In this document: piece after piece, positions 11,281 to 18,261 of the stretch
How positions within the stretch are numbered: the stretch's first letter is position 1
How the letters are laid out: each line of letters begins with the position of its first letter
Source: Desulfuromonas sp. CSMB_57
Lineage (GTDB): Bacteria; Desulfobacterota; Desulfuromonadia; Desulfuromonadales; Syntrophotaleaceae
NCBI RefSeq assembly: GCF_020194955.2
Contig: NZ_JAFCIY020000019.1
Span: 62,001-126,000, forward strand
Length of the DNA stretch: 64,000 nt
Reading direction: 5' to 3'
Notes under the pieces: generated by a model
The model's database searches: none
Seen by the model: the letters and a program-made list of their open reading frames with translations, nothing else
Told to the model about the DNA's origin: nothing
Made by a program: the position numbers and the translations under genes

Positions 11281-11330
11281 ACGCTTCAGAGTTTTGGCGG
11301 CGCTCTGCCGCCGCCAAAACTCTGAAACGT
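11281..11330. repeat. Large near-perfect palindrome (REP-like hairpin)
   Basis: An 18-bp perfect stem (11285-11302 with 11309-11326) closed by a CTCTGC loop extends by three more pairs across one mismatch. It lies directly after brnA. No T run follows on either strand, so it is not a standard terminator. It may be a REP or MITE-type element; decayed REP-type transposases lie 1.6 kb and 3.8 kb away. Confidence 0.75.
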
Positions 11331-11337
11331 GAGCGCA

Positions 11338-11613
11338 TTATCGCGCATGGCGGCTTTCTTCCACATCTTCTGCGAGCCAAGCCTTGATAAGCGACTGATA
11401 AGGCATATCACGTTTGTTCGCTTCGATTTTGATGCGATCAAGCAGAGCTTCCGGCAAGCGGAGCGATATTGTTTTGGTTGAGGGCTTCAGGTTTGGAAAA
11501 GAAGCGGGCCGAGCCTGGCTCCAATCCACGTAGTCGGTGGAATCATGGCTTTCCCAGAATGCTCTTTCCTCTGCTTCAGATTTAAACTCGGGCATCTTTT
11601 TTAATTTGCTCAT
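11338..11613 (-). CDS. brnA: BrnA family antitoxin
   Basis: A 91-residue type II antitoxin. The C-terminal half (TISLRLPEALLDRIKIEANKR, DMPYQSLIKAWL) is the ribbon-helix-helix dimer that binds operator DNA; the acidic N-terminal half (EFKSEAEERAFWESHDSTDYVDW) should wrap the toxin. I chose the ATG that gives MSKLKKMPEF, the usual start, over an upstream ATG. It overlaps the toxin gene by 32 bp in the order toxin then antitoxin, typical of brnTA, and probably represses the shared promoter. Confidence 0.88.
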   Translation of the reverse strand: MSKLKKMPEFKSEAEERAFWESHDSTDYVDWSQARPASFPNLKPSTKTISLRLPEALLDRIKIEANKRDMPYQSLIKAWLAEDVEESRHAR

Positions 11614-11899
11614 AAATTGCTCTCTCTTTACGGTGCATATCACGAGCGGAAATCACTCGGACCAGAGTGCCGTTACCTCGCAATGTGAAGGTAATATGCA
11701 GCATGCGTGCATCGTCGGTTTCACCGAGGGCGTGATAGCGAGTCTCTCTTTGACTATGCTTGCTATCTTCTAGTACCAGCAGTGGTTCATTGAAGAAAAT
11801 TTGCTCAGTTTCGGATTGGATAACACCATGTTTTTTCGCGTTCTTACGCGAATTTCCTTGGTCCCAGTCAAAGCCCGTTATCTGCGCCCAGTCGATCAT
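11582..11899 (-). CDS. brnT: BrnT family ribonuclease toxin
   Basis: A 105-residue toxin of the RelE-fold BrnT family, which cleaves mRNA and halts growth under stress. Recognisable parts are FDWDQGNSRKNAKKHG near the N-terminus, the ETRYHALGET core strand, and VRVISARDMHRKERAIYE at the end, where the Arg and conserved acidic and basic residues for RNA cleavage lie. The promoter is so close that the transcript would begin at or near the ATG, so translation may be leaderless. No Shine-Dalgarno sequence is visible. Confidence 0.9.
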   Translation of the reverse strand: MIDWAQITGFDWDQGNSRKNAKKHGVIQSETEQIFFNEPLLVLEDSKHSQRETRYHALGETDDARMLHITFTLRGNGTLVRVISARDMHRKERAIYEQIKKDARV

Positions 11900-11903
11900 G
11901 GTT

Positions 11904-11933
11904 GTATATTATCAAAATATACACAGTTGTCAA
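11904..11933 (-). promoter_or_regulatory. brnTA promoter with overlapping palindromic operator
   Basis: On the minus strand TTGACA (11928-11933) is separated by 16 bases from TAATAT (11906-11911), a strong sigma-70 promoter. The palindrome GTATATT-N5-AATATAC (11904-11922) covers the -10 region and is the natural BrnA operator candidate. Only six bases separate the -10 box from the brnT ATG. Confidence 0.75.
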
Positions 11934-12015
11934 TCGGCGCTAAACACGGCATTGAACAGGACGCGCAGAAAGCCGCGCGCCTCTCATGCCAAACGTTCGG
12001 TAAAGGAAATCTTCC

Positions 12016-12678
12016 ATGATTCATAACGTGCTTTTTGATCTGGATGGTACTTTAACTGACCCCAGGGAAGGGATAACTCGTTGTATTCAATTCTCTCTTG
12101 CGCGGCTTGGCAGGGTACCGCCATCTGAAGATGATCTTTTATGGTGTATTGGTCCGCCTCTGAAAAATTCCTTCGCCCGATTGCTCGAAAGCAATGATGG
12201 TGCATTGTTGGATTTGGCTTTGAGCCACTATCGGGAAAGATACACGGAATCTGGAATTTACGACAACCAGGTATATCCAGATATTGATCAGACTCTTCAA
12301 AAAATACGAGAATCAGATTGCCGGTTGTTTTTGGCCACCTCCAAGCCGACAATTTTTGCCACCCGAATTCTTGAACATTTTGGTCTGACGCAGTTTTTTC
12401 ATGGAATTCACGGCAGTGAACTGGATGGTCGCTTATGTGACAAAGGCGATCTGGTGGCGCATATTATCCAAGTATGGAATTTAGTTCCCAGCTTGACTCT
12501 TATGGTGGGCGACCGGATACATGATGTGATTGGAGGAAAAAGAAACGGTATAATGACCGCAATCGTGAAATACGGTTATGGAAGCCCGCGCGAGCTCGAA
12601 GCGGCAGAGTCCGATTTTGTTTTTGAATTTCCATCTGATATTTGGAATTTTTTTCAGACAAGACGAGACCTGAATTAG
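12016..12678 (+). CDS. HAD family hydrolase (phosphoglycolate phosphatase-like)
   Basis: A 220-residue HAD-superfamily phosphatase with motif I FDLDGTLTD (residues about 7-15), a helical cap (about 20-80), motif II FLATSKP, and motif IV MVGDRIHDVIGG. This layout matches the Gph/PpaX group, which dephosphorylates small phosphometabolites. Base composition is clearly more A+T-rich than that of the core genes on either side of the accessory region. It starts about 115 bp from the divergent brnT gene. A split hairpin (TAGGCGCT / AGCGCCTA with an inner GCCAG / CTGGC) begins at the stop codon and may terminate transcription. Confidence 0.85.
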   Translation: MIHNVLFDLDGTLTDPREGITRCIQFSLARLGRVPPSEDDLLWCIGPPLKNSFARLLESNDGALLDLALSHYRERYTESGIYDNQVYPDIDQTLQKIRESDCRLFLATSKPTIFATRILEHFGLTQFFHGIHGSELDGRLCDKGDLVAHIIQVWNLVPSLTLMVGDRIHDVIGGKRNGIMTAIVKYGYGSPRELEAAESDFVFEFPSDIWNFFQTRRDLN

Positions 12679-12756
12679 GCGCTAAGCCAGACGAGTATCC
12701 CTGGCACCTTTTTGAGCGCCTACGTTGATGTTTCTTGCTACGTTATCCGGATGCCC

Positions 12757-12832
12757 TAATGCTTATGTGTGCACGGACATGGATGAAAAATTGGTTGTCA
12801 TAGCTGAATATCGCGGCCTTCCTCAGGCGGGA
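12757..12832 (+). repeat. Truncated copy of the 5' end of the DUF2007 gene
   Basis: These 76 bases match 17764-17838 with roughly ten differences. They read MDEKLVVIAEYRGLPQAG and then stop, against MDGKLVVIAEYRDLPQAG in the intact gene. The rest of the gene is absent here. Confidence 0.85.
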
Positions 12833-12850
12833 TGAGTGAGCAGTAGGAGT

Positions 12851-12892
12851 GAACAATAGGAACAATAGGGTCGTAGGAACAATAGGGTCGGG
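12851..12892 (+). repeat. Short tandem repeat upstream of transposase relic
   Basis: GGAACAATAGGGTCG occurs at 12859-12873 and 12876-12890 (17-bp period), preceded by a partial GAACAATAG. It is followed by GGGACCTGATAG. This kind of sequence commonly lies just upstream of REP-type transposase genes. Confidence 0.6.
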
Positions 12893-12928
12893 ACCTGATA
12901 GCTTGAATATCCCGGATATCATCTTGCC

Positions 12929-13135
12929 ATGGCACGAAAACCACGCATACACGCGCCGGGCGCAACATACCACGTAATTCTTTGAGGGGGGGGGCGTGCA
13001 AGAGCTCTTCGTCATCACATTCCAGGCTGCATCTGGCACATCACCCATTGCTGCCGTAAAAAAGAGTTTTTGCTGAAGTTGGCCCACGATCGCTCCCGGT
13101 TCGTTGCCTGGCTCCTCGAAGCTCGCAAGCGGTTC
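12929..13135 (+). pseudogene. Decayed Y1 (IS200/REP-type) transposase, N-terminal part
   Basis: The frame opens with MARKPRIHAPGATYHVIL, the usual N-terminus of Y1-type REP-associated transposases, then stops at TGA followed by a run of nine G. In another frame it continues as HHIPGCIWHITHCCRKKEFLL and LLEARKRF, also typical of this family, including the HIT/HVT strand. Similarity fades after ARKRF. The expected next segment, with the HxHLL metal motif, appears 1.9 kb downstream at 15.07 kb. The gene is not functional. Confidence 0.75.
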
Positions 13136-13534
13136 TCCCCGCAAATCCTGAACCACCTCCAACCATATTCCATTCTCGACCGTTTGCAGCACCATTGCCG
13201 GGTCGTCAAGATCAAGGGTCACAGCTCCTGACTTCGATCGGGACCATGTCTTTGCCATAACTAAGTTGTTGATAATTAGAAAAAGATGTGATACTTACCT
13301 GTCTACTTGCCTGTACCAGATATTTTGAAGAGAAGCTCCTCGGGCTCTCCATGATGCCTTATCCCCTGACTTCAGCCAAAGAGAAAATCAGAGGCGGTGC
13401 TGGGGTTGTCGACTCGGCCCCCTCTTTCCTGGCCCAGGTAACCGATGAATCGCAACGAAAACAGGAGAATTCGAAAAGGGCCCTGTTGCGGATTCCAGGA
13501 ACGGAATGGAAGTGGATTCGAGGAGGATGTGGGT

Positions 13535-14209
13535 ATGAATCGTGTTACGCGTATTTTCCTGGCACTGCTCCTATTGGGGACTTTTTTGTCTGGCTGCATC
13601 GGCAAGCAGGCACTTTCAGGTCTTCCAAGCTGCGAGGGTAGTGCCTGCTATGAGGTCGCGCAGCCAGCACCTTGGCCTGTCTTGCTGCGTGATGGACGCT
13701 ATTTAGTTGATATAGACCAATTCAGTTTTACCCTGCCGTATCCACCTAAGCGCATCTATAGACTGCTTGGCGGTGATCTCTACATCTTCAGTGAAGACGG
13801 TAGCTTTATCAGTTTCAGTTTGGACTCTGAGGGTTTATTGGCTGACGGCGCTTGGCCTGCGGATAGCCAATATTCAGTCGCCGACTACAGCCGATTTATT
13901 TTTGACAAGACAAATGACGATTTAGATAAAGCTACAAACTCTCAAGACGCTTGGGTAATAAAACGAGCCTTGCTAATCAAGGAGCAGGTGTTCGGCAATA
14001 ATCGAAAAGTTTATAAATCAGAAAAGGGTGGCCAAGTTATATTTTATTGCTCTGACTTCCCGGTAAGTGGAATGCATTTCGCCCACGTTATATCCGATTT
14101 GATTGACAATAGGTACATCAGGATTGCTTCTAATGGCATGACTTTTGATGGTTTTAAGCAAATACTGAGTACGGTTAAAACAACTAATGTACAAAGTGAG
14201 GTGGAGTAA
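13535..14209 (+). CDS. Lipoprotein of unknown function
   Basis: A 224-residue protein with a lipoprotein signal peptide (MNRVTRIFLALLLLGTFLSGC, lipobox LSGC with Cys21). The ATG was chosen because AGGAGG lies 9 bases upstream; an in-frame ATG 30 codons earlier has no such site. The mature part contains YLVDIDQFSFTLPYPP, LYIFSEDGSFISFS and FYCSDFPVSGMHFAHVISDL, with no domain I recognise. The next gene starts immediately after the stop (TAA ATG), so the two are coupled. Composition is A+T-rich, suggesting transfer. Confidence 0.75.
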   Translation: MNRVTRIFLALLLLGTFLSGCIGKQALSGLPSCEGSACYEVAQPAPWPVLLRDGRYLVDIDQFSFTLPYPPKRIYRLLGGDLYIFSEDGSFISFSLDSEGLLADGAWPADSQYSVADYSRFIFDKTNDDLDKATNSQDAWVIKRALLIKEQVFGNNRKVYKSEKGGQVIFYCSDFPVSGMHFAHVISDLIDNRYIRIASNGMTFDGFKQILSTVKTTNVQSEVE

Positions 14210-14539
14210 ATGGCTGAGCTGACAGAAAGAGAACAAAAAGACTTGCGTATTATATTAGTTCATATCTTTGGTCAGGAAGCCAACACCTGGAAGATGAACA
14301 TGGGAACGCTCAGTGCGACCGGGAAAATGCTTGCGGCTAGTAAAACCTGTTCTAAAGCAATAGATGTTACGCCGCGTCCCGCAGGATTTATGCCGGACTT
14401 ATCCTATTTGCGTCGCCAACTGCGCGACATGGCTAGGCGAGCCATGAATCATGAGGGGATATATGAGGCGTGCCAATACGGCGGCGCTTACAACTGGAAG
14501 CAAACCATATATCTGGCATCGGAAGGCATGTACCCATAG
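14210..14539 (+). CDS. Hypothetical protein coupled to the lipoprotein gene
   Basis: A 109-residue soluble protein of unknown family. The ATG abuts the lipoprotein stop codon and has GAGGTGGAG just upstream, a good ribosome site. The sequence is helical and basic near the middle (LSYLRRQLRDMARRAMNHEGIYEACQ) and ends YNWKQTIYLASEGMYP. No membrane segment or signal peptide is visible. With the preceding lipoprotein and the following frameshifted gene it forms a three-gene unit. Confidence 0.6.
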   Translation: MAELTEREQKDLRIILVHIFGQEANTWKMNMGTLSATGKMLAASKTCSKAIDVTPRPAGFMPDLSYLRRQLRDMARRAMNHEGIYEACQYGGAYNWKQTIYLASEGMYP

Positions 14540-14561
14540 CGGGGAAGGGAGGTACGGACGA

Positions 14562-15009
14562 TTGTCTATGGAATACTTGGGGTTGCACTACGAAAGCACC
14601 AAAGAGGCCCTGATCGAGGCATTTGAAGCCTCGGCAATGACAGATTCCGAAACCAACCGAGAAGAAGCTTTTTTTTTGGGCATCGGAACTGCGAGTGGCC
14701 ATTTTTTTTGGTGCGACTCTGGTGGATGGAAGTTTTGACCAACAGCTTCTGGTCCAGCGTTGCGACAGACTGATTGAGGAAATGGAGCAACGCTTCCCCG
14801 AAGAGGAAAAATGCCGGGTGATCCATGCCGCTTTCAGATACCTGGCCAGATCCCGCCCCGAAAGAACGGATACCATTGCCGGCGTAACCTACGATGGCGC
14901 CGCGAAACTACTCGCACGTCACGGCTTTTGTTCTGAAAACTTCCCCCTGCCCGATCCACCGGTCCATGGCGGCAACTACATGTTCGTGGCGCGAAAAAAA
15001 TCATTTTAA
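14562..15009 (+). pseudogene. Unknown gene disrupted by a +1 shift in a T9 tract
   Basis: AAGGGAGGT lies eight bases before a TTG (14562) and 14 before an ATG (14568), which opens MEYLGLHYESTKEALIEAF. The frame meets a run of nine T (14669-14677). Read as written it ends after 14730; with one T removed it continues smoothly through WASELRVAIFFGATLVDGSFDQQ to RCDRLIEEMEQRFPEEEKC and ends at 15009, about 149 residues in all. The coherent joined protein argues that the two halves were one gene. The T9 and a T8 tract 24 bases later are also classic slippage sites, so productive transcriptional slippage is possible. Function is unknown. Confidence 0.6.
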
Positions 15010-15063
15010 CGATTCCGGTGCCCTGGAATCTGCCAATGATTCGGCTCAGTGGGGTAGGTTGAA

Positions 15064-15349
15064 TCAACAGCTACCTCTTACCACGTCCATCTGTTGGTAA
15101 GAGATGGAGGGCGCAACGAGATTGCCACAAGCATGCAGTTGGCGGCTGGGCGAGTTGCGCAGGAATTCAATCAGAGAAAATAAAACAAAGGGGCTTTGGA
15201 ATTTTGGAGAAGGCCGCTATCATGCGACGGCCGTTTTTGCCGATTGCCATTTGGCCCGTTGTATGATGTACATCGATTTAAACATGGTTCGCGCCGGAGT
15301 TTTATCAAACGCCTACAGACGGATTGCCAACAGCGCTGGCGCGCTATAG
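15064..15349 (+). pseudogene. Decayed Y1 (IS200/REP-type) transposase, middle and C-terminal part
   Basis: Translation gives ATSYHVHLLVRDGG, containing the HxH metal-binding motif of Y1 nucleases, then EIATSMQLAAGRVAQEFNQRK with the region of the catalytic Tyr, then a TAA. In another frame it continues GEGRYHATAVFADCHLARCM and MYIDLNMVRAGV, the conserved C-terminal block. At least one frameshift and one in-frame stop disable it. It begins where the N-terminal relic at 12.9-13.1 kb leaves off, so both may come from one gene split by the intervening DNA. Confidence 0.75.
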
Positions 15350-15391
15350 GCAAAGGCTGAGCCGTGTCGTTATGGCAAAAAAGGAATGTTT

Positions 15392-15967
15392 ATGAAAAGG
15401 ATATGCGTCAATTGTGGTTCAAACCCTGGTTCCTCTCCTGTTTACATGAAAGTTGCGGAAGAACTGGGTTCTGTTTTGGCTAAAAGAAATATCGGTCTTG
15501 TATACGGCGGCGCGGATGTTGGCCTGATGGGCAAGGTAGCGGACACTGTTTTACAGGCAGGAGGAACCGTCGTTGGGGTCATACCTAAATCATTTGCCCA
15601 CAAGGTCTCTCATCGGGGGCTGACGGAGTTGCATGTTGTTGATTCAATGCATGACAGAAAAGCAATGATGTTTGAGCTGTCAGACGGGTTTATCGCCCTT
15701 CCTGGGGGATATGGGACAATAGAAGAAGTGACGGAATTATTGACCTGGTCTCAGCTTGGTTTGAGTAGCAAACCATGTGGTATCATAAATGTAAGTGGCT
15801 ACTTTAATTCGCTACTTTCGTTTTTTGATTTCGCTGTCAAGGAAGGGTTTATCAAGCAAGAGCACAGGGATATGCTTTTGGAAGACATTTCTCCAGAAGG
15901 AATATTGAATAAAATCAATGATTACAATGTTCCATCCGTAGAGAAATGGTTATTATTTTCGGACTAA
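15392..15967 (+). CDS. LOG family protein (TIGR00730, nucleoside 5'-monophosphate phosphoribohydrolase)
   Basis: A 191-residue Rossmann-fold protein of the LOG (Lonely Guy) family, which releases the base from nucleoside monophosphates such as cytokinin ribotides or AMP. Signatures are VNCGSNPGSSPVY at the N-terminus, LVYGGADVGLMGKVAD and the catalytic PGGYGTIEEVTE motif (residues about 109-120). I chose the second in-frame ATG because AAGGA is six bases before it, while the first ATG touches AAGGA. Composition is A+T-rich. It is followed 29 bp later by an MBL-fold gene and is probably co-transcribed with it. Confidence 0.9.
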   Translation: MKRICVNCGSNPGSSPVYMKVAEELGSVLAKRNIGLVYGGADVGLMGKVADTVLQAGGTVVGVIPKSFAHKVSHRGLTELHVVDSMHDRKAMMFELSDGFIALPGGYGTIEEVTELLTWSQLGLSSKPCGIINVSGYFNSLLSFFDFAVKEGFIKQEHRDMLLEDISPEGILNKINDYNVPSVEKWLLFSD

Positions 15968-15996
15968 ATTTATAATTAGCAGGAATAAAAATCTAT

Positions 15997-16758
15997 ATGA
16001 ATGATTGGTTTACAACAAATCAAATTGACAAGGAAACATTTATCATAAGCGAATATCGCCACTGGGAGGAAACGCATTGTTATCTCTTGAATGGCTCTGA
16101 GCGCAGTTTGTTGATTGATACAGGCCTTGGAATCTGTGATATTAATGAACAGGTCATAAAGATGACTGATAAGCCAATTGTTGCTGTAGCGACCCACATT
16201 CACTGGGATCATATTGGTGGTCATAAATTTTTCCCAGACTTTTATGCTCATAAGAATGAACTGAACTGGCTGAGTGGAGAATTTCCTCTGACGTTGGAAC
16301 AGATCAAGGGCATGGTTGTTGATCGCTGTGATCTGCCGGAAGGTTATGATGTAAACAGGTATGAATTTTTTCAGGGAAAACCAAAAAAGGTACTTGATGA
16401 TAATGAAATTATTGATATTGGAGATCGCTTTGTGCAAATAGTACATACGCCCGGCCATTCGCCGGGGCATATGTGTTTTTTGGAAAGGGAGCGTGGCTAT
16501 CTTTTTACCGGTGACTTGGTTTATAAAGACACGCTTTTTGCCTATTTTCCATCCACTGATCCAGAGGCGTATCTCAACTCTCTGGAACGGGTGTCGGCAC
16601 TGCCAGTGAAACAGGTTTTTCCAGCGCATCACACTTTGAATATTAAGCCTGAGATTCTGGTTCAAATGCGTGATGTTTTTCGGCAGTTGCGGGACGAGGG
16701 AAAATTGCACCATGGCAGCGGAACATATGACTACGGCGACTGGTCTGTATGGCTATAA
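15997..16758 (+). CDS. MBL-fold metallo-hydrolase
   Basis: A 253-residue metallo-beta-lactamase-fold enzyme. The metal-binding signature is ATHIHWDHIGGH (HxHxDH, residues about 66-77), followed by HTPGHSPGHMCF and FTGDLVYKDTLF with the bridging Asp, and PAHHT near the C-terminus. All ligands for a two-metal site are present, so it should be an active hydrolase. Substrates in this broad family range from thioesters to phosphodiesters, and nothing here identifies which. No signal peptide is seen. It is A+T-rich and lies just after the LOG gene. Confidence 0.88.
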   Translation: MNDWFTTNQIDKETFIISEYRHWEETHCYLLNGSERSLLIDTGLGICDINEQVIKMTDKPIVAVATHIHWDHIGGHKFFPDFYAHKNELNWLSGEFPLTLEQIKGMVVDRCDLPEGYDVNRYEFFQGKPKKVLDDNEIIDIGDRFVQIVHTPGHSPGHMCFLERERGYLFTGDLVYKDTLFAYFPSTDPEAYLNSLERVSALPVKQVFPAHHTLNIKPEILVQMRDVFRQLRDEGKLHHGSGTYDYGDWSVWL

Positions 16759-16801
16759 AAGGAAAGATGCCTAGCAATGCAAATTAACTCGGTTGCAACG
16801 T

Positions 16802-16888
16802 TGGCTCGGGGGCTTGAGGGTTGGATTGATCCGATGCTGCGCAATTGGATGCAAGACCGCCCCTGGTGCACGACCTGACGGCACGGCA
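16802..16888 (+). repeat. Relic copy of the radical SAM gene 3' end
   Basis: These 87 bases match 11029-11115 with about five or six substitutions and no gaps, including the codons for ARGLEGWI, the tail PWCT and the stop codon. Sequence on both sides is unrelated to the parent locus. It is not a gene. Confidence 0.9.
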
Positions 16889-17185
16889 GCCTTGGCCAGA
16901 GAAAAGGGATGGAGTATGGAAGAATTGATAAACGCATAATTTGATGTGCGGCCCCCTTGGTTGCTTATTCCCGCCGCCAACCTGTCCTATAATGACGGGG
17001 TCCACCTCTCTGCACCTTAACACTGTCCGAAAGTCGGGGACCACCTCTCTCCTCGATGATCAGCAACCCACTAGGCCGTCACAGAACGTCGTCCCCGCTT
17101 GTTTTTAGTCGTTAGGCGAAAAAAGCATCGTTGCGTCACCTGTCTCCAAGTGATACTCTTAGACGTATAATAGGAGGTACGTCCA
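16889..17185. other. Non-coding stretch with repeated 16-mer and antitoxin upstream region
   Basis: No gene is seen. A 16-base motif, CGGGGTCCACCTCTCT, occurs at 16996-17011 and again with one change at 17035-17050. AGGAGG (17172-17177) before the antitoxin ATG is its ribosome site. TATAAT at 17166-17171 touches that site, so a promoter there would start inside or after it; GATACT near 17150 is a better -10 candidate. Confidence 0.5.
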
Positions 17186-17464
17186 ATGCCAAAAACACCG
17201 AAAATTATCCCTATCTCAGATCTCCGCCAGGACGCCAGCGGTGTCATCAAGCGTATATCCGCTTCCCGCGAACCCCTGTTCATCACGCAGCGCGGAAGAG
17301 CCGCTGCCGTTATGGTCAGCATGAAAGAGTATGAGAATACGCAGCATGAACTCGAAATTCTGCGCTTGCTTGCTCGCGGCGAGAAGGACATCGAGGCAGG
17401 GGTTGGCTTCAGCTTAGAAGAAGTAATGGCCGAAGCCGATGCTTTGCTCGCGGAACAACAATGA
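17186..17464 (+). CDS. Phd/YefM family antitoxin
   Basis: A 92-residue antitoxin. The N-terminal half has the Phd/YefM DNA-binding fold (IIPISDLRQDASGVIKRISASREPLFITQRGRAAAVMVS), and the C-terminal helical part (EEVMAEADALLAEQQ) should bind the toxin. It has an AGGAGG ribosome site eight bases before the ATG and shares a 4-bp ATGA overlap with the toxin gene. It probably represses its own promoter, with the toxin as co-repressor. Confidence 0.92.
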   Translation: MPKTPKIIPISDLRQDASGVIKRISASREPLFITQRGRAAAVMVSMKEYENTQHELEILRLLARGEKDIEAGVGFSLEEVMAEADALLAEQQ

Positions 17465-17766
17465 AGATCCTTTTTACCCCATCAGCCCGCGATCAGTTTC
17501 TGAGAGCATTAGCCTATATCCGCCGCGACAAACCGTCCGCGGCGATTTCTTTTCGGCAAAAGGCTGAGAAGGTTCTCTTGCGCCTGCAGGACCATCCCGA
17601 ATCTGGGCGGACCCTTCCGGAGTTTCCAGACATTCACTTTCGCGAGGTCATCGTTACACCCTATCGGTTTTTCTACCGGGTCAAAGATAATACCGTCTGG
17701 ATTGTGGCAGTATGGCACGGCGCACAGATGCCCGAAGAGCCACCAGATGAACCGGCTAACACTTAA
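17461..17766 (+). CDS. RelE/ParE family toxin
   Basis: A 101-residue toxin with the RelE/ParE fold: FTPSARDQFLRALAYIRRDKP at the N-terminus, then HPESGRTLPEFPDIHFREVIVTPYRFFYRV, in which the REV...YRFFYRV strands are diagnostic, and VWIVAVWHGAQ. ParE-like members inhibit gyrase and RelE-like members cut mRNA on the ribosome; the extended GR.LPE..D...RE pattern is closer to ParE. Translation is coupled to the antitoxin by the ATGA overlap. Confidence 0.92.
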   Translation: MKILFTPSARDQFLRALAYIRRDKPSAAISFRQKAEKVLLRLQDHPESGRTLPEFPDIHFREVIVTPYRFFYRVKDNTVWIVAVWHGAQMPEEPPDEPANT

Positions 17767-17838
17767 TCTTTATGCGTGTGCGGACATGGATGGAAAATTG
17801 GTTGTTATAGCTGAATATCGCGACCTTCCTCAGGCGGG
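17764..17838 (+). repeat. 5' end of the DUF2007 gene, parent of a duplicated fragment
   Basis: This stretch corresponds to the truncated copy at 12757-12832. The match runs from about 22 bases upstream of the ATG to codon 18. This copy continues into an intact gene. Confidence 0.85.
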
Positions 17839-18193
17839 TTTAGCTCAGTCCAAGCTTGAGGCAAACGGCGTCCAAAGTTTCCTTGAAAATCAGTATATGG
17901 TTGGTGTTAATTGGTTGTACTCGACAGCTGTCGGCGGCATTAAACTGAAGGTTCATGAGGATGATGTGCCGCGGGCAAACGAAATTCTTAAAACTTTCGA
18001 GATGGGTTGCTCTGAAGAATTGGACGAGGAGACATTGACCTCCGAGGCAACTTGCCCCGTTTGTGGTTCATCAAAAATCATCACCAAAAACTACACGCGA
18101 AAATTTGCCGCGATTAGCCTTTTGCTTTCATTGCCCCTATTCTTCTTTTTGAAGAGGAATAGCTGCCAAGAGTGCGGTCACAAGTGGAAATGA
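17786..18193 (+). CDS. DUF2007 domain protein with C-terminal zinc ribbon and membrane segment
   Basis: A 135-residue protein. Residues 1-72 or so form a DUF2007 (putative signal-transducing) domain, with KLVVIAEYRDLPQAGLAQSKLEANG and LYSTAVGGIKLKVHEDDVPRANEIL. A Cys pair in CPVCGS (about residue 93), a hydrophobic segment (AAISLLLSLPLFFF) and a second Cys pair in CQECGHKW follow, suggesting a split zinc ribbon interrupted by a membrane anchor. I set the start at the ATG matching the domain; an in-frame ATG at 17747 would overlap the toxin gene. Function is unknown. Confidence 0.75.
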   Translation: MDGKLVVIAEYRDLPQAGLAQSKLEANGVQSFLENQYMVGVNWLYSTAVGGIKLKVHEDDVPRANEILKTFEMGCSEELDEETLTSEATCPVCGSSKIITKNYTRKFAAISLLLSLPLFFFLKRNSCQECGHKWK

Positions 18194-18261
18194 GTCGCGC
18201 ATATCCATTCCAGCGGATCGTTGACGCGCCCGCTTAAGCCCCCCAGTTCGGCAAGCGAGAG

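Noticed and set aside
12743-13258. A 171-codon minus-strand frame opposite the transposase relic
   Set aside because: No family resemblance. The plus strand explains the same bases as decayed Y1 transposase, though the part from 13136 to 13258 is left unexplained.
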